Of a stretch of 64,000 nt of DNA, positions 1 to 10,403 are shown in pieces (within the stretch, counting starts at the first letter, position 1; each line of letters opens with the position of its first letter). Position numbers and translations under genes: made by a program. Under the pieces are notes generated by a model. That model made no database searches. It was not told the DNA's origin and worked only from the letters and a program-made list of their open reading frames with translations. The DNA is from an uncultured Holophagaceae bacterium (GTDB taxonomy: Bacteria; Acidobacteriota; Holophagae; Holophagales; Holophagaceae): the NCBI GenBank assembly GCA_903884655.1, contig CAISFO010000029.1, positions 1-64,000 of the forward strand, given 5' to 3'.

Positions 1-143
1 CCTGGAATGGGGAAGTGTAATTGTCGTCGGGGCCAGACCCCATATTTTTCAGAAACTTGGTAAGGCCATCGGCTCCGCCTCAGCCCCTTAAATGCACATA
101 TCTAATTGTCGCTGGCGCACATTCCTAATTGACGTCGAGCAGT
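1..143. other. Non-coding junction with TAATTG repeats
   Basis: No credible gene is visible. The stretch carries TAATTGTCG at 18-26 and 103-111 and TAATTGACG at 126-134, plus a small GGGG-ccaga-CCCC dyad at 29-41. Histidine-kinase homology starts abruptly at about 144, just after the third TAATTG, so this looks like the edge of an insertion or deletion that removed the front of the next gene. Repeats and short GC hairpins of this kind often mark ends of mobile elements, but no transposase is visible. Confidence 0.35.
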
Positions 144-671
144 CTGGGTCTCTCCGCGATGCTGGGCATCCTGCGGGGACACCGGGCCGGCATCAAGATC
201 TACTCGGAACCCGGCAAGGGCAGCACGTTCCAGGTCTACTTCCGGGCCACGGGTTCGACCCTCCCATCCCAGAATCCCCCACCTCAGGCGGTGAACGTTT
301 CCTTCCATGGGAAAGTGCTGGTGGTCGATGACGAACCGGACCTGCGGACCAGCATCGTGGGCATGCTTGAATACTTGGGCTTCGACGTGGAGACCGCCGA
401 AGATGGCCAGGAGGCCCTGGAGCGGTTCCGGCCGGGGCGCTACACCCTGGTCCTCATGGATCTCACCATGCCCCGCATGGATGGCAAGGAGGCCTTCCGC
501 CGGATGAAGGAAGCGGATCCGTCCGTGCGGGTGATCCTGTCGAGCGGCTACAACGAGCAGGAGTCCATCCAACAATTCCTGGGCCGCGGGCTGGCCGGGT
601 TCATCCAGAAGCCCTATCAGCTGAGAGCCCTGGTGGAGGCTCTGGAAAAAGCCCTGGGGATGGGTGGTTGA
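144..671 (+). pseudogene. 5'-truncated hybrid histidine kinase remnant (HATPase tail plus receiver)
   Basis: The readable frame begins inside the last part of a HATPase_c domain (GLSAMLGILRGH, then a PGKGSTF G2-type motif). It continues into a full receiver domain with VVDDEPDLR, the phospho-acceptor aspartate in LVLMDLTMPRMDG, and the conserved lysine in IQKPY. Input, dimerisation and most of the ATPase domain are missing. The fragment closely resembles the C-terminus of the intact kinase that follows and overlaps its start by 8 bases, which suggests an old tandem duplication whose first copy has decayed. A TTG at 129 could still start a lone receiver protein of about 180 residues, so expression as an orphan response regulator cannot be excluded. 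Confidence 0.7.
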
Positions 672-2778
672 GGTGCGGTCACCGCTGGAGGCCCTCGCCC
701 GCTGGATGCAGCTGGAGGAATGCGCCTCCGTCGAGCAAGGCCTGTTCCGGGGGCTCACGCTGGTCGGTGGGTCGCTGGCGATCCTGGTGGTCGTCCCCAT
801 CAACGCCCTCCAGGGTCTGCCCGCCTACGTCAACGTTTCAGTCTTCGCCTTCGGCCTGCTGTGCCTGCTGTTCTACCGGGCGACCTTCCGTGGCCACTAC
901 GGCACGATTCCCGTCTTCTTCCTCCACATGGCGAATCTTGACCTGATCTGGTTCGGAAATGCGGGTTCCCAGGGCAGCATCGGCTTCTTCTTCTTCACGG
1001 CGGGACTCTACCTGGTGATCTTTTTCGCGGGCCGCGACCGGTGGCTGGCGCTGGGTTTCTATGTGCTCGACGGCCTTGCCCTGCTGGTGGCCGAGCGCCT
1101 CTACCCGGCCCTGGTCCACCCCTTCGCCACAGCCGAGGCGCGCTTCATGGACCTGGTCACCGGCTTCGTCCTGGCGAGCGTGGTGTGCGTGCTGATCCTC
1201 TGGGTGGTGCTGGAAGGCTTCCACCGGGAGCGGGCGCGGCTCGTCATGGCCCTGGAGGCCCAGCGGGAAAGCGAGGCGCGGTTCAAGGCCCTGGTCATGA
1301 ACTCGCCGATTCCCACGTGCGTGGCGACCATGGGAGGTCAGGTGGACTACCTGAACCACGCCTTCGAGCAGGTGCTGGGCTACACGCGGGAGGACGTCCC
1401 TGATCTGGACGTGTGGTGGGGGAAGGCCTATCCGGACGCCTCATACCGGCAGGAGGTCATGCTTCGCTGGCAAGCGACCTGCAACTCCGCCCTGACCACC
1501 GGCCTGGCCACGCCGCCCGACGAGTTCTCCGTCACCTGCAAGAACGGCCGGGTGGCGCAGCTGGAACTGCAGGCCGCAGCGGTCGGGGACCGGTGGCTCG
1601 TCATGTTCAACGACATGTCCGAACGGCGGCGGGGGGAGCAGGCGCTCCGGCAGTCGCAGAAGCTTGAGAGCCTGGGGGTGCTGGCGGGCGGCATTGCCCA
1701 TGACTTCAACAACCTCCTGAGTTCGATGCTGGGCAACCTGAACCTGGCGCAGTTGAAGCTGACGCCCGGGGCCGCCTCAAGGCCCTACCTGGAGAACCTG
1801 GAAGGTACCATCGGCAAGGCGGCGGAACTCACCCGCCAGATGCTGGCCTATTCCGGCAAGGGCCAGTTCCTGGTGGAGCCCATGGACCTCAACCGGCACG
1901 TCACTGAAATCACCCAGCTGCTGGTGGTGTCCATTTCGAAGAAAGTCCGCCTGCAGTTCGAATTCGCCGAGCGGCTGCCGCCCATCGAGGCGGACTCGGC
2001 CCAGTTCCAGCAGGTGGTGATGAACCTGGTCACCAATGCTTCCGAGGCGATGGGGGACACGGGTGGTGTCATCACCCTCACCACGTCGGTCCGGGACATG
2101 GATGCCGAGGAGATCGACGCATGCTTCCCTGGGCAGGAGCTGGAGCCTGGCACCTACGTCACCTTGGGCGTGAAGGACACGGGCTGCGGCATGACGCCGG
2201 ACATCCTGGCCCGCATCTTCGATCCCTTCTTCAGCACCAAGGGCTCCGGCCGGGGTCTGGGCCTGTCCGCCATGCTGGGGATCCTGCGGGGGCATCACGC
2301 CGGGATCGAGATCCATTCGGTGCCCGGCGAGGGCAGCGAGTTCCGGATCCATTTCCGCGCGAGCCGGGGGGAGATCCCGGACTCGAGCCCATCCGATGCT
2401 GGAACCCACCAGGATCGGTTCCAGGGGAGGGTGCTCCTGGTGGATGACGAGGCGGAGCTTCGGTTCAGTTTTGGCAGCCTGTTCCAGCACCTGGGCTTCC
2501 AGGTCGTGGCCGCCCGCGACGGCTGTGAGGCGCTGGAACGCTTCCAGCCGGGCGAATTTGCGGTGGTCTTCATGGACCTGACCATGCCGAAAATGGACGG
2601 CAAGGAAGCCTTCCTCCAGATGAAGGCCCGGGACCCGGAAGTGAAGGTGGTGCTGACCAGCGGCTACAGCGAGCAGGAATCCATCGAGACCCTGGCTGGG
2701 CTGCGTCCCGCCGGATTCATCCAGAAGCCATTCAATTTGCAGGCATTGACGCGCGTCATCAAGCTGGCTTTGCGATAG
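664..2778 (+). CDS. Membrane PAS hybrid histidine kinase
   Basis: Inner-membrane sensor kinase of 704 residues. About residues 28-190 hold several hydrophobic segments forming a multi-pass input region. A PAS domain follows (about 205-315), then a HisKA domain with the phospho-accepting His346 in IAHDFNN, a HATPase_c domain with DTGCGM and GRGLGLSAM motifs, and a C-terminal receiver with the phospho-acceptor Asp638 in VFMDLTMPKMDG. The HDFNN variant of the H-box is typical of hybrid kinases in Acidobacteriota and delta-proteobacteria. The start is a GTG overlapping the stop of the upstream remnant; a second in-frame GTG at 673 is an alternative. No output regulator lies nearby, so the pathway is unknown. 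Confidence 0.85.
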   Translation: MVEVRSPLEALARWMQLEECASVEQGLFRGLTLVGGSLAILVVVPINALQGLPAYVNVSVFAFGLLCLLFYRATFRGHYGTIPVFFLHMANLDLIWFGNAGSQGSIGFFFFTAGLYLVIFFAGRDRWLALGFYVLDGLALLVAERLYPALVHPFATAEARFMDLVTGFVLASVVCVLILWVVLEGFHRERARLVMALEAQRESEARFKALVMNSPIPTCVATMGGQVDYLNHAFEQVLGYTREDVPDLDVWWGKAYPDASYRQEVMLRWQATCNSALTTGLATPPDEFSVTCKNGRVAQLELQAAAVGDRWLVMFNDMSERRRGEQALRQSQKLESLGVLAGGIAHDFNNLLSSMLGNLNLAQLKLTPGAASRPYLENLEGTIGKAAELTRQMLAYSGKGQFLVEPMDLNRHVTEITQLLVVSISKKVRLQFEFAERLPPIEADSAQFQQVVMNLVTNASEAMGDTGGVITLTTSVRDMDAEEIDACFPGQELEPGTYVTLGVKDTGCGMTPDILARIFDPFFSTKGSGRGLGLSAMLGILRGHHAGIEIHSVPGEGSEFRIHFRASRGEIPDSSPSDAGTHQDRFQGRVLLVDDEAELRFSFGSLFQHLGFQVVAARDGCEALERFQPGEFAVVFMDLTMPKMDGKEAFLQMKARDPEVKVVLTSGYSEQESIETLAGLRPAGFIQKPFNLQALTRVIKLALR

Positions 2779-2893
2779 CCCGGCAAGGCCCATCTGCAGA
2801 ACCGCGCCGCGGCGCTGCTCGACTCCCGGAAGGGCCACCCTCAACCAGGCAGCTGGTGGCCGGGTCTATTCTGTTCGAACGGGAGGTTCAAAC

Positions 2894-3541
2894 ATGCGCC
2901 CACGTCTGTTTCTGCCCTTGCTGCTCCTGGTGCCGGCCATCTCGGCGCCCGCCCAAGTAAGCGTCTCCATCGGCCTGCCCCACATGAACATCGGAATCAA
3001 CGTGCCGGTGATGCCGGACCTGGTGCCGGTGCCCGGCTCTCCGGCCTACTACGCCCCGGGGATGGATCAGAATTTCTTCTACTACGACGGCATGTACTGG
3101 GTGTTCAAGGATGACAGCTGGTACGCCAGCTCCTGGTACAACGGGCCCTGGTCGCCGGTCCATCCGGAGGCTGTGCCCTTGTTCGTGCTGCGCATTCCCG
3201 TGGGCTACTACCGCCGACCCCCGGTCTACTTCCGGGGCTGGCAGGCGGAAGGTCCGCCGCGGTGGGGCGAGCGCTGGGGGGCGGACTGGTCCCGGCGCCG
3301 CGCCGGCTGGGATCGGTGGGACCGCCACGCGGTGCCGCCTCCGGCCCGGCTGCCGGTCTACCAGCGGGACTACCGGGGGGAGCGGTACCCGGCACCGGAA
3401 CGCCAGCATGCGCTTCACGAAGAGAACTACCGCCACCAGCCCCAGGAGCGGGTGGTGCGCGACCACTATGCCGCCCAGGCCGAGCACAGTCGCAGTGCTC
3501 CCAGGGAAGGGCACCGCGAGGAAGAGCCCAGGCATCACTGA
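2894..3541 (+). CDS. Secreted Tyr/Trp-rich protein of unknown function
   Basis: A 215-residue protein with a clear signal peptide (about residues 1-20, cleavage near SAPAQ). The central part is rich in Tyr and Trp (FFYYDGMYWVF, SWYASSWYNGPW), and the C-terminal half is full of Arg, His and Glu with low complexity. The aromatic core resembles small periplasmic proteins of the YXWGXW/WXXGXW class, but I do not recognise a named family. A strong Shine-Dalgarno (GGGAGG) lies 8 bases before the ATG. It stands alone, in the same direction as the kinase upstream. The charged tail could bind polyanions or metals; that is a guess. Confidence 0.75.
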   Translation: MRPRLFLPLLLLVPAISAPAQVSVSIGLPHMNIGINVPVMPDLVPVPGSPAYYAPGMDQNFFYYDGMYWVFKDDSWYASSWYNGPWSPVHPEAVPLFVLRIPVGYYRRPPVYFRGWQAEGPPRWGERWGADWSRRRAGWDRWDRHAVPPPARLPVYQRDYRGERYPAPERQHALHEENYRHQPQERVVRDHYAAQAEHSRSAPREGHREEEPRHH

Positions 3542-3566
3542 CGCAGGGTTGCGATCCCCGCTCTGC

Positions 3567-3821
3567 TCAGGACGATTGCGCCAGGTAGGTCGTTGGGTCT
3601 AGGAACGTTTTTCCCGGCTCCCCCCTGGGGGACTGGCGCTTCTCCTGGACGATGTCCGCCAGGCGGGCGATGTCCTGGTGGATGGCCTCCAGGAAGGCGG
3701 CGTCGGTCTCGCTGCAGCGATGCTCCTTGCCATGAAGGTCGATGCGCAACTGAAGGGTGGTCAGCAGGCTGCGGATCCGGGCAAACAGGTCCGGGGGACG
3801 GAATTCCAGGGGAGCTTGCAT
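3567..3821 (-). CDS. Small conserved-looking hypothetical protein (84 aa)
   Basis: The open frame extends further upstream, but the ATG at 3821 has an ideal AGGAGG five bases before it, so I start there. The 84-residue product (MQAPLEFRPPDLF...) has an amphipathic helical middle (FARIRSLLTTLQLRIDLHG and DAAFLEAIHQDIARLADIV) and a basic, Pro-rich tail. It is convergent with the secreted protein before it. Soluble and cytoplasmic by appearance; no family recognised. Confidence 0.55.
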   Translation of the reverse strand: MQAPLEFRPPDLFARIRSLLTTLQLRIDLHGKEHRCSETDAAFLEAIHQDIARLADIVQEKRQSPRGEPGKTFLDPTTYLAQSS

Positions 3822-4040
3822 CGGGGCCTCCTGCATGCCCATCACCCGCAACATGTGTTCCACTCGCCAGGGCGGCCTTTGCCCGTTGGCGAGAGGGGCC
3901 CGAGGCGAGCCCTGAAGCATGGCCGCTGGCCAGGGCTCGGGTTCCTGGGGGGCGGTACCTGATGGCCGTGCCGAGTGCCCCGAAGGGAAGACAAGCCTTC
4001 ACTTGGCTACAGCGACTATGATCAGCACAGGGAGTTCATC

Positions 4041-4208
4041 ATGACGCTCTGCCCCGTCGCACTGGCTGTTGGATGCAAGCGCTGCATCGCCTTCCCCGTC
4101 TGCCCGGTCAAGACCTTGATCGGGGACTATCAGGAGGTTCCGAAGGCCGCCCCAAAGAGCGCCCCGGCCCCCAACAAGACCCGCAAGAGGCCCAGGAAAT
4201 CGCGTTGA
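4041..4208 (+). CDS. Small four-cysteine protein
   Basis: A 55-residue protein starting at an ATG with GGAG eight bases upstream. Its N-terminal half carries four cysteines spaced C-x7-C-x2-C-x5-C (Cys4, Cys12, Cys15, Cys21), a pattern that could hold zinc or an iron-sulfur cluster. The tail is Pro, Ala, Lys and Arg rich and strongly basic. Similar tiny Cys proteins (MxxCPVALAVGCKRC...) occur in anaerobic metal-reducing bacteria, to my recollection, with no assigned function. The cysteine pattern is seen directly; metal binding is inference. Confidence 0.6.
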   Translation: MTLCPVALAVGCKRCIAFPVCPVKTLIGDYQEVPKAAPKSAPAPNKTRKRPRKSR

Positions 4209-4366
4209 CCACGGATCCAGGAGGGGTGAGAGTCGCCAGATCCCAACCTTGACCCTGGGTGGTTCGGGCCCCCTGGGTGAGGTGCCACCGCGCCGGACCG
4301 GATGCGACCACTATAGGATCAGTCAACGGGTCCGTGGGCGACCCAGGCAACTCCGGGGGCTTCGCC

Positions 4367-5374
4367 ATGCGCGCACTCATCCGATCTTTCCTGACCTGGC
4401 TGCTGACCGCAGCCCAGACCTTCGCCTTCCAGGTGGGATGGCAGGAGCTCCACCTCCCCTGCGGCGAGCGGGACGCCACGGTGGCGCTGTACTACCCGAC
4501 CCAGGCGCCGCCGCACGCCATCGCCATGGGGCCTTTCACCGTCAACGCGGCCCTCTACGCGGCCCCGGAACCCATGTGCAAGGGCCTGATCCTGGTCAGC
4601 CACGGTGTTGGCGGTTCGGAACTCGGGCACGGCCGGCTCTGCGAGGCCCTCGCGAGCCATGGCTACCTGGTGGCGGCCCTGCGGCATCCGGGGGACAACT
4701 GGCAGGAGGACACCCTCCTGAAGCAGACTCCGGAACGGTACTGGTCCGTGCGGCCACGCCAGGTCTCCCAGGTCCTGGACGCGCTGCTGGCCCATCCCCG
4801 CTGGAAGGACCGCATTCTCCGCGATGCCCGTGGCCCCCGCGTCGGGGCCCTGGGCCATTCCGCCGGTGGCTACACGGTGCTGGCCCTGGCTGGAGGCAAG
4901 CCTAACCTGGCTCAACTGCGCCAGCACTGCCTCAAGGAGGGGGCGGAGGATCCGATCTTCTGCAGCATGGGACGCAGGACGCCTGAATCCGCTCCTGCGG
5001 CGGCGCCAGCCCCCCAGAGTGCGACACTGAAGGACCCACGGGTGCGGGCCGTGGCGGCCCTGTCGCCGGTGAGTGTCCTGTTCACCGCGGACTCCCTGGC
5101 GGCAGTGCGGACTCCGACCGCCATCTGGGTAGCGGCGAGTGATCGTTTCCTGGTACCGAAGTTTCATGCGGAATGGGTGGCCCGCAACCTACCCGGCGCA
5201 GAACTGCACCGGGTGCCCAACGCCTGGCACTTCGCGTTCATGGACACCCCGACCATGCCCATCACCACCCCGGACGGAGACATCGCGGCGGACCCGCCCG
5301 GGTTCGACCGGAAGACCTTCCTCGCCACCCTGGGCCGGGACCTCGCCGCCTTCTTCGATCGAACACTTCAATGA
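4367..5374 (+). CDS. Alpha/beta hydrolase, PAF-acetylhydrolase/dienelactone-hydrolase-like
   Basis: About 335 residues. An N-terminal hydrophobic segment (FLTWLLTAAQTFAF) looks like a signal sequence, so the enzyme is probably exported. The fold markers are present: oxyanion-loop SHGVGG, nucleophile elbow GHSAGG with Ser165, an acid residue in AASDRFLVP, and the catalytic His in NAWHFAF. The family hydrolyses esters or acyl groups; the substrate cannot be read from sequence. The frame is open upstream, but MRALIRSF at 4367 gives the only sensible signal sequence. Single transcription unit. Confidence 0.8.
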   Translation: MRALIRSFLTWLLTAAQTFAFQVGWQELHLPCGERDATVALYYPTQAPPHAIAMGPFTVNAALYAAPEPMCKGLILVSHGVGGSELGHGRLCEALASHGYLVAALRHPGDNWQEDTLLKQTPERYWSVRPRQVSQVLDALLAHPRWKDRILRDARGPRVGALGHSAGGYTVLALAGGKPNLAQLRQHCLKEGAEDPIFCSMGRRTPESAPAAAPAPQSATLKDPRVRAVAALSPVSVLFTADSLAAVRTPTAIWVAASDRFLVPKFHAEWVARNLPGAELHRVPNAWHFAFMDTPTMPITTPDGDIAADPPGFDRKTFLATLGRDLAAFFDRTLQ

Positions 5375-5651
5375 TCGATCCAACAAGGAAACCGCTGTTG
5401 CCAGGGGTTCGTTAGCTGCTGGCGGAAAGAGACTACGGAAGGCAATGCAGGCGGGGTTCGAGTTGAGCGAAGGGATAGGCCGGGACGGAAGCTCACGAAA
5501 CTGCCCTGGAGTAGATTCGTCGCCCGGCGACGGCGAAGAAAAAGAAGGAACTTGGGAGATGACCAACCTACAGATTGGGCTGTTCACAAGCCTCCTGCCC
5601 GGGCCGGGGCAGTTGTGGGATGATGCCCCCTTCGCAGCCTGAGGTGAGTCC
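5375..5651. other. Intergenic stretch holding a dispersed repeat
   Basis: 277 bases without a convincing gene. The middle contains one copy of a 45-base dispersed repeat (listed separately). The last part (gaggtgag) supplies the ribosome binding site of the PLP decarboxylase. Confidence 0.6.
5436..5480 (+). repeat. Dispersed 45-bp repeat, copy 1
   Basis: Starts CGGAAGGCAATGCA and ends AGGGATAGGC. It matches 24641-24685 at 39 of 45 positions, in the same orientation and also in a spacer. Sequence around 7134-7173 resembles the flank of copy 2 (CGAGAAGTTGA). Function unknown; it may be a REP-like or degenerate mobile sequence. Confidence 0.6.
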
Positions 5652-7043
5652 ATGCATGAAGCTCTGCGTGTAGCTTTTGAAGCCTCCCTGGCCTTCCGTG
5701 AGGGCCTGCCCGACCGCCCCGTGGCCGTCCAGGCCACCCTGGCCTCGCTGCGGGCCAACCTCGGTCGGCCCCTGGGGGATGCGGGAGAACCGCCCGACCA
5801 AGTGATCGCGTCCCTGGTGCGCCATGCGGATCCGGGAATCATGGCCGAACCGGGCCCCCGCTACTTCGGCTTCGTGATCGGAGGCAGTTCCGATGCTGCT
5901 GTCGGCGCCGATTGGCTCAGCAGCGCCTGGGATCAGAACTGCGGACTCTACGCCACCTCCCCGGCCCTAGCCGTGGTGGAGGAAACCTGCGCCCGCTGGC
6001 TGGTAGAACTGCTGGGCCTGCCCATGGGCAGCGGTGTGGGCTTCGTCACCGGTTGTCAGATGGCCCACTTCACCTGCCTCGCGGCCGCCCGCCATGCCTT
6101 GCTGGCCCGCGTGGGGTGGGATGTGGAAGAGGAGGGCCTCCAGGGCTCGCCCCGCCTCCACATCGTGGTGGGCGAGGAGGTGCACGTTACCGTTCCCCGC
6201 GCCCTTCGCTTCCTGGGCCTGGGTGCGGGCCGCATGACCCGTGTCCCGGTGGATGCTCAGGGGCGGATGCTTGCCTCGGAACTCGCCAAGACCCTGAAGC
6301 ATCTGGAGGGCCCCACCCTCGTCTGCGCCCAAGTGGGCAACGTGAACACCGGCGCCATGGATCCCATGGCCGCCATCGCTGATATCTGCGAGACCCACCA
6401 CGCGTGGCTCCACGTGGATGGCGCCTTCGGCCTCTGGGCCGCCGCCGTGCCCGGCATGAGGGCCGCGCTCAAGGGCGTGGAACGAGCCGATTCCTGGGCT
6501 ACCGACGCCCACAAGTGGCTCAACGTGCCCTACGACTCGGGAGTTGCCATCGTGAGGGACGCCAGGGCTCACCGCGCCGCCATGACCGTTGCCGCCGCTT
6601 ACCTCATCCAGCAGGAGGGCGATGCCGCCCGGGATGCCGTGGATTGGGTGCCCGAGTTCTCGCGACGCGGCCGCGGCTTCCCCATCTATGCCCAGCTGCG
6701 CGCCCTTGGCCGCGATGGCCTGGCTGCCCTAATCGACCGCAGCTGCGCCCTCGCGCACCGCGCCGCGGAGGGCCTCGCCGTCATCCCCGGCGCCAGGGTG
6801 CTCAATGAAGTAGCGCTCAATCAGGTGCTCGTGCGCTTCACTCCGGCCGATGGCAGTGATGCCGACGCCTTCACCAAGCGCGTGGTCGAAGGCGTGCAGG
6901 CCGAAGGCACCTGCTGGCTCTCCGGCAGCACCTGGCACGGCATGGGCGTCATGCGCGTCTCAATCTGTGGTCAGGACACCACCGAGGACGACATCGACCG
7001 CAGCGTGGAGGCGATCCGCAAAGTGGTAACCGGGCTCGCTTGA
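5652..7043 (+). CDS. PLP-dependent group II decarboxylase
   Basis: A 463-residue cytoplasmic enzyme of the glutamate/aromatic-amino-acid decarboxylase fold. The cofactor lysine is Lys288 in TDAHKWLN, the usual group II signature. Other marks are HVDGAFGLWA, which carries the cofactor-binding Asp, and the conserved N-terminal PRYFGFV. Family members decarboxylate amino acids (Glu, Asp, Tyr, Trp and others); this branch is usually annotated only as a pyridoxal-dependent decarboxylase, so the substrate is not predicted. The ATG has GAGGTGAG six bases upstream. It stands alone. Confidence 0.88.
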   Translation: MHEALRVAFEASLAFREGLPDRPVAVQATLASLRANLGRPLGDAGEPPDQVIASLVRHADPGIMAEPGPRYFGFVIGGSSDAAVGADWLSSAWDQNCGLYATSPALAVVEETCARWLVELLGLPMGSGVGFVTGCQMAHFTCLAAARHALLARVGWDVEEEGLQGSPRLHIVVGEEVHVTVPRALRFLGLGAGRMTRVPVDAQGRMLASELAKTLKHLEGPTLVCAQVGNVNTGAMDPMAAIADICETHHAWLHVDGAFGLWAAAVPGMRAALKGVERADSWATDAHKWLNVPYDSGVAIVRDARAHRAAMTVAAAYLIQQEGDAARDAVDWVPEFSRRGRGFPIYAQLRALGRDGLAALIDRSCALAHRAAEGLAVIPGARVLNEVALNQVLVRFTPADGSDADAFTKRVVEGVQAEGTCWLSGSTWHGMGVMRVSICGQDTTEDDIDRSVEAIRKVVTGLA

Positions 7044-8027
7044 CCCGGCTCTGGCTTCAACACTTGGAACTTGGGGGCTGCATGGGGCCTGACGAATGTA
7101 GCCAAGCGGCTCCGCCTGCACCGAGGCGTTGAACGAAGCCGCGGAGGCGAGAAGTTGAATGAGAACGGAAACCTGCTGATGAAGGTCACAGGAAGCTCGA
7201 CACGAAAAAGCGGGACCCTGGGGTCCCGCTTCCCACTTGCAACTTCTTGGTCGAACTACGTGAGCATCCGAATCTGTCCGACCACTCCACCCAGCAACAA
7301 GAGTAGGTCTGAGGCAACTCAGGGTGGTGGTGCGGGTGTTAATTCTCTGCGACATCGACCTGTATGAGGGCGGCTCGTGCCTGTTACAAGACCGGATCAC
7401 TGACTTTTCAATACGAAGCTCAGAAGTCACACCGGCCTGTAAGACTGTCGGAGAGAAACCAACGTATTCAGATAAACGGGAGGGACCCTTGCCACCCGGA
7501 ACCTTAAGGCCCAGGCCCACGACTAGGGTTCTTGAAAAGGCCACTGTGAAAGCCTGTGTCGATATCGCCATGCGCGTCGAGCATGCTCTCGAACTGGCAG
7601 GAGATCGTGCTGGATCCGAAGCTGCTCGTCTTGTGGCCAGGTCTATCAAGGAAGCGTTGTCGGGTTGAAACCTGAACCTGCACGCCGAACAGTGGAAACC
7701 TTCCTGGTGACGATCTGCGGGGGCAAGTGCCTTGGTACAGATTCTTCCTGGCGTTCCATCCTCAAGACGCATTTGATATGCGGTGTTAGGGGTCCCCGGT
7801 TGTAAGTGAATCCTACGACCCGAACTGGATAGAACTTGGAGAAGCCTTCTGAACCTCTGGACTTCCGCCTTATGGCCATCGATATCAGGCGGGACCATCG
7901 CCATGTATTCAATTGCGCTTTGAGAAATTTGGACCATGAGGATTGCTTTTAGCTGATCTTGGACTCATCTTTGAGCCGAAAGAGCTATTGATAATTAGCA
8001 AGTTTTATTATTTCAACGGGAAAATCC
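7044..8027. other. Gene-poor region with degenerate coding traces
   Basis: Nearly 1 kb of lower GC than its surroundings. Long open frames exist on both strands but lack ribosome binding sites and the genome's codon bias. Near a minus-strand terminator, bases 7259-7318 read on the minus strand as a hydrophobic tail (LLLLLGGVVGQIRMLT then TAG), as if a gene once ended there. A plus-strand frame ending at 7668 has a plausible helical tail (ACVDIAMRVEHALELAGDRA) but no convincing start. I see decayed gene remnants rather than intact genes. The last 60 bases are AT-rich and contain a -10-like GATAAT at 7990-7995 before the hemerythrin gene. Confidence 0.5.
7204..7231 (-). terminator. Rho-independent terminator on the minus strand
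   Basis: A perfect 11-bp inverted repeat, AAGCGGGACCC / GGGTCCCGCTT, with almost no loop. On the minus strand it is followed by a run of T. It would end a transcript running leftward from the gene-poor region, supporting a former minus-strand gene there. Confidence 0.55.
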
Positions 8028-8453
8028 ATGAGCCAGCTCGTTTGGAATCCAGAGTGGGACACAGGCTTCCCGACCATCGACGAACAGCATCGTCAGCTGC
8101 TGTCCCAGTTCAATGATTTCCTCAATGCCGTTCATGACGATTTCCACGGTCAGCATGTAAGGAACCTCCTTGAGTTCCTGATCGATTTTCTTGACGCCCA
8201 TTGCGAAGAGGAAGAGTTTCGGATGCGGGTGACAAGTTATCCAGGGCTGGAGGAGCACTTGAAGTTTCACGACCACCTGAGGTCCACGGCCAATACCCTG
8301 GCAGACCTCTCCAACAAGGACCCAGAGGATTTCAAAGCTGAGGTCACTGCCTTTGTGCAGGGTTGGATCGAGCAGCACATCATGGGCGAGGACAAGCTGA
8401 TGGCCAAGCACCTCATTCAATATTCTCGGAAAGAGGCCAGGCCCAATCCCTAA
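8028..8453 (+). CDS. Bacteriohemerythrin
   Basis: A 141-residue single-domain hemerythrin that binds O2 at a di-iron centre. The diagnostic ligands are all visible: IDEQH near the N-terminus, HCEEEE in the middle helix, HLKFHDH, and HIMGED near the end. These supply the usual five His plus Glu/Asp ligands. Length and order match cytoplasmic bacteriohemerythrins thought to deliver, store or scavenge oxygen in microaerophiles and anaerobes. GGGA lies about eight bases before the ATG, and the leader is AT-rich. It precedes the phosphite operon in the same direction, but a long hairpin separates them. Confidence 0.93.
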   Translation: MSQLVWNPEWDTGFPTIDEQHRQLLSQFNDFLNAVHDDFHGQHVRNLLEFLIDFLDAHCEEEEFRMRVTSYPGLEEHLKFHDHLRSTANTLADLSNKDPEDFKAEVTAFVQGWIEQHIMGEDKLMAKHLIQYSRKEARPNP

Positions 8454-8464
8454 GCGACAAACGC

Positions 8465-8529
8465 AAGGTGCAAGAAGGTGGGTCTCGGCCCGGCTTCAGC
8501 CTGGGCCACCCGCCGACCCTTCGCACCTT
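8465..8529 (+). terminator. Long imperfect hairpin after the hemerythrin gene
   Basis: Outer arms AAGGTGC (8465-8471) and GCACCTT (8523-8529) enclose a strong inner stem, GGCCCGGC-ttca-GCCtGGGCC (8487-8507). There is no T run, so this may be a Rho-dependent or weak terminator, or a transcript-stabilising structure. Confidence 0.4.
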
Positions 8530-8604
8530 CCTAACCTTGTCCGCGCCTCCAGACCCTGGCTTTGTGGAACATCGTTGCGGCATCGTTTCCACCCGTTCAC
8601 GGGT

Positions 8605-8622
8605 CCGTCACGAGCCGGTCAT
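8605..8622 (+). promoter_or_regulatory. Possible Pho box upstream of the phosphite operon
   Basis: CCGTCAC-GAGC-CGGTCAT is two 7-base repeats separated by 4 bases, the same 11-base period as the PhoB binding site (consensus CTGTCAT, 4 A/T-rich bases, CTGTCAT). It matches the core GTCA in both halves but has a GC-rich spacer. It lies 31 bases before the ptxA start. Phosphite operons are commonly Pho-controlled, so the position makes sense; the match is weak. Confidence 0.3.
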
Positions 8623-8652
8623 GCCCGGCCTCCACCATGAGGAATGCCTTGG

Positions 8653-10396
<1,744 letters not shown>

Positions 10397-10403
10397 GGCT
10401 GCC

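Noticed and set aside
6960-7937. Minus-strand ORF of 325 codons in the gene-poor region
   Set aside because: No ribosome site, codon bias unlike the genome and no recognisable domain; it also overlaps the end of the decarboxylase gene.
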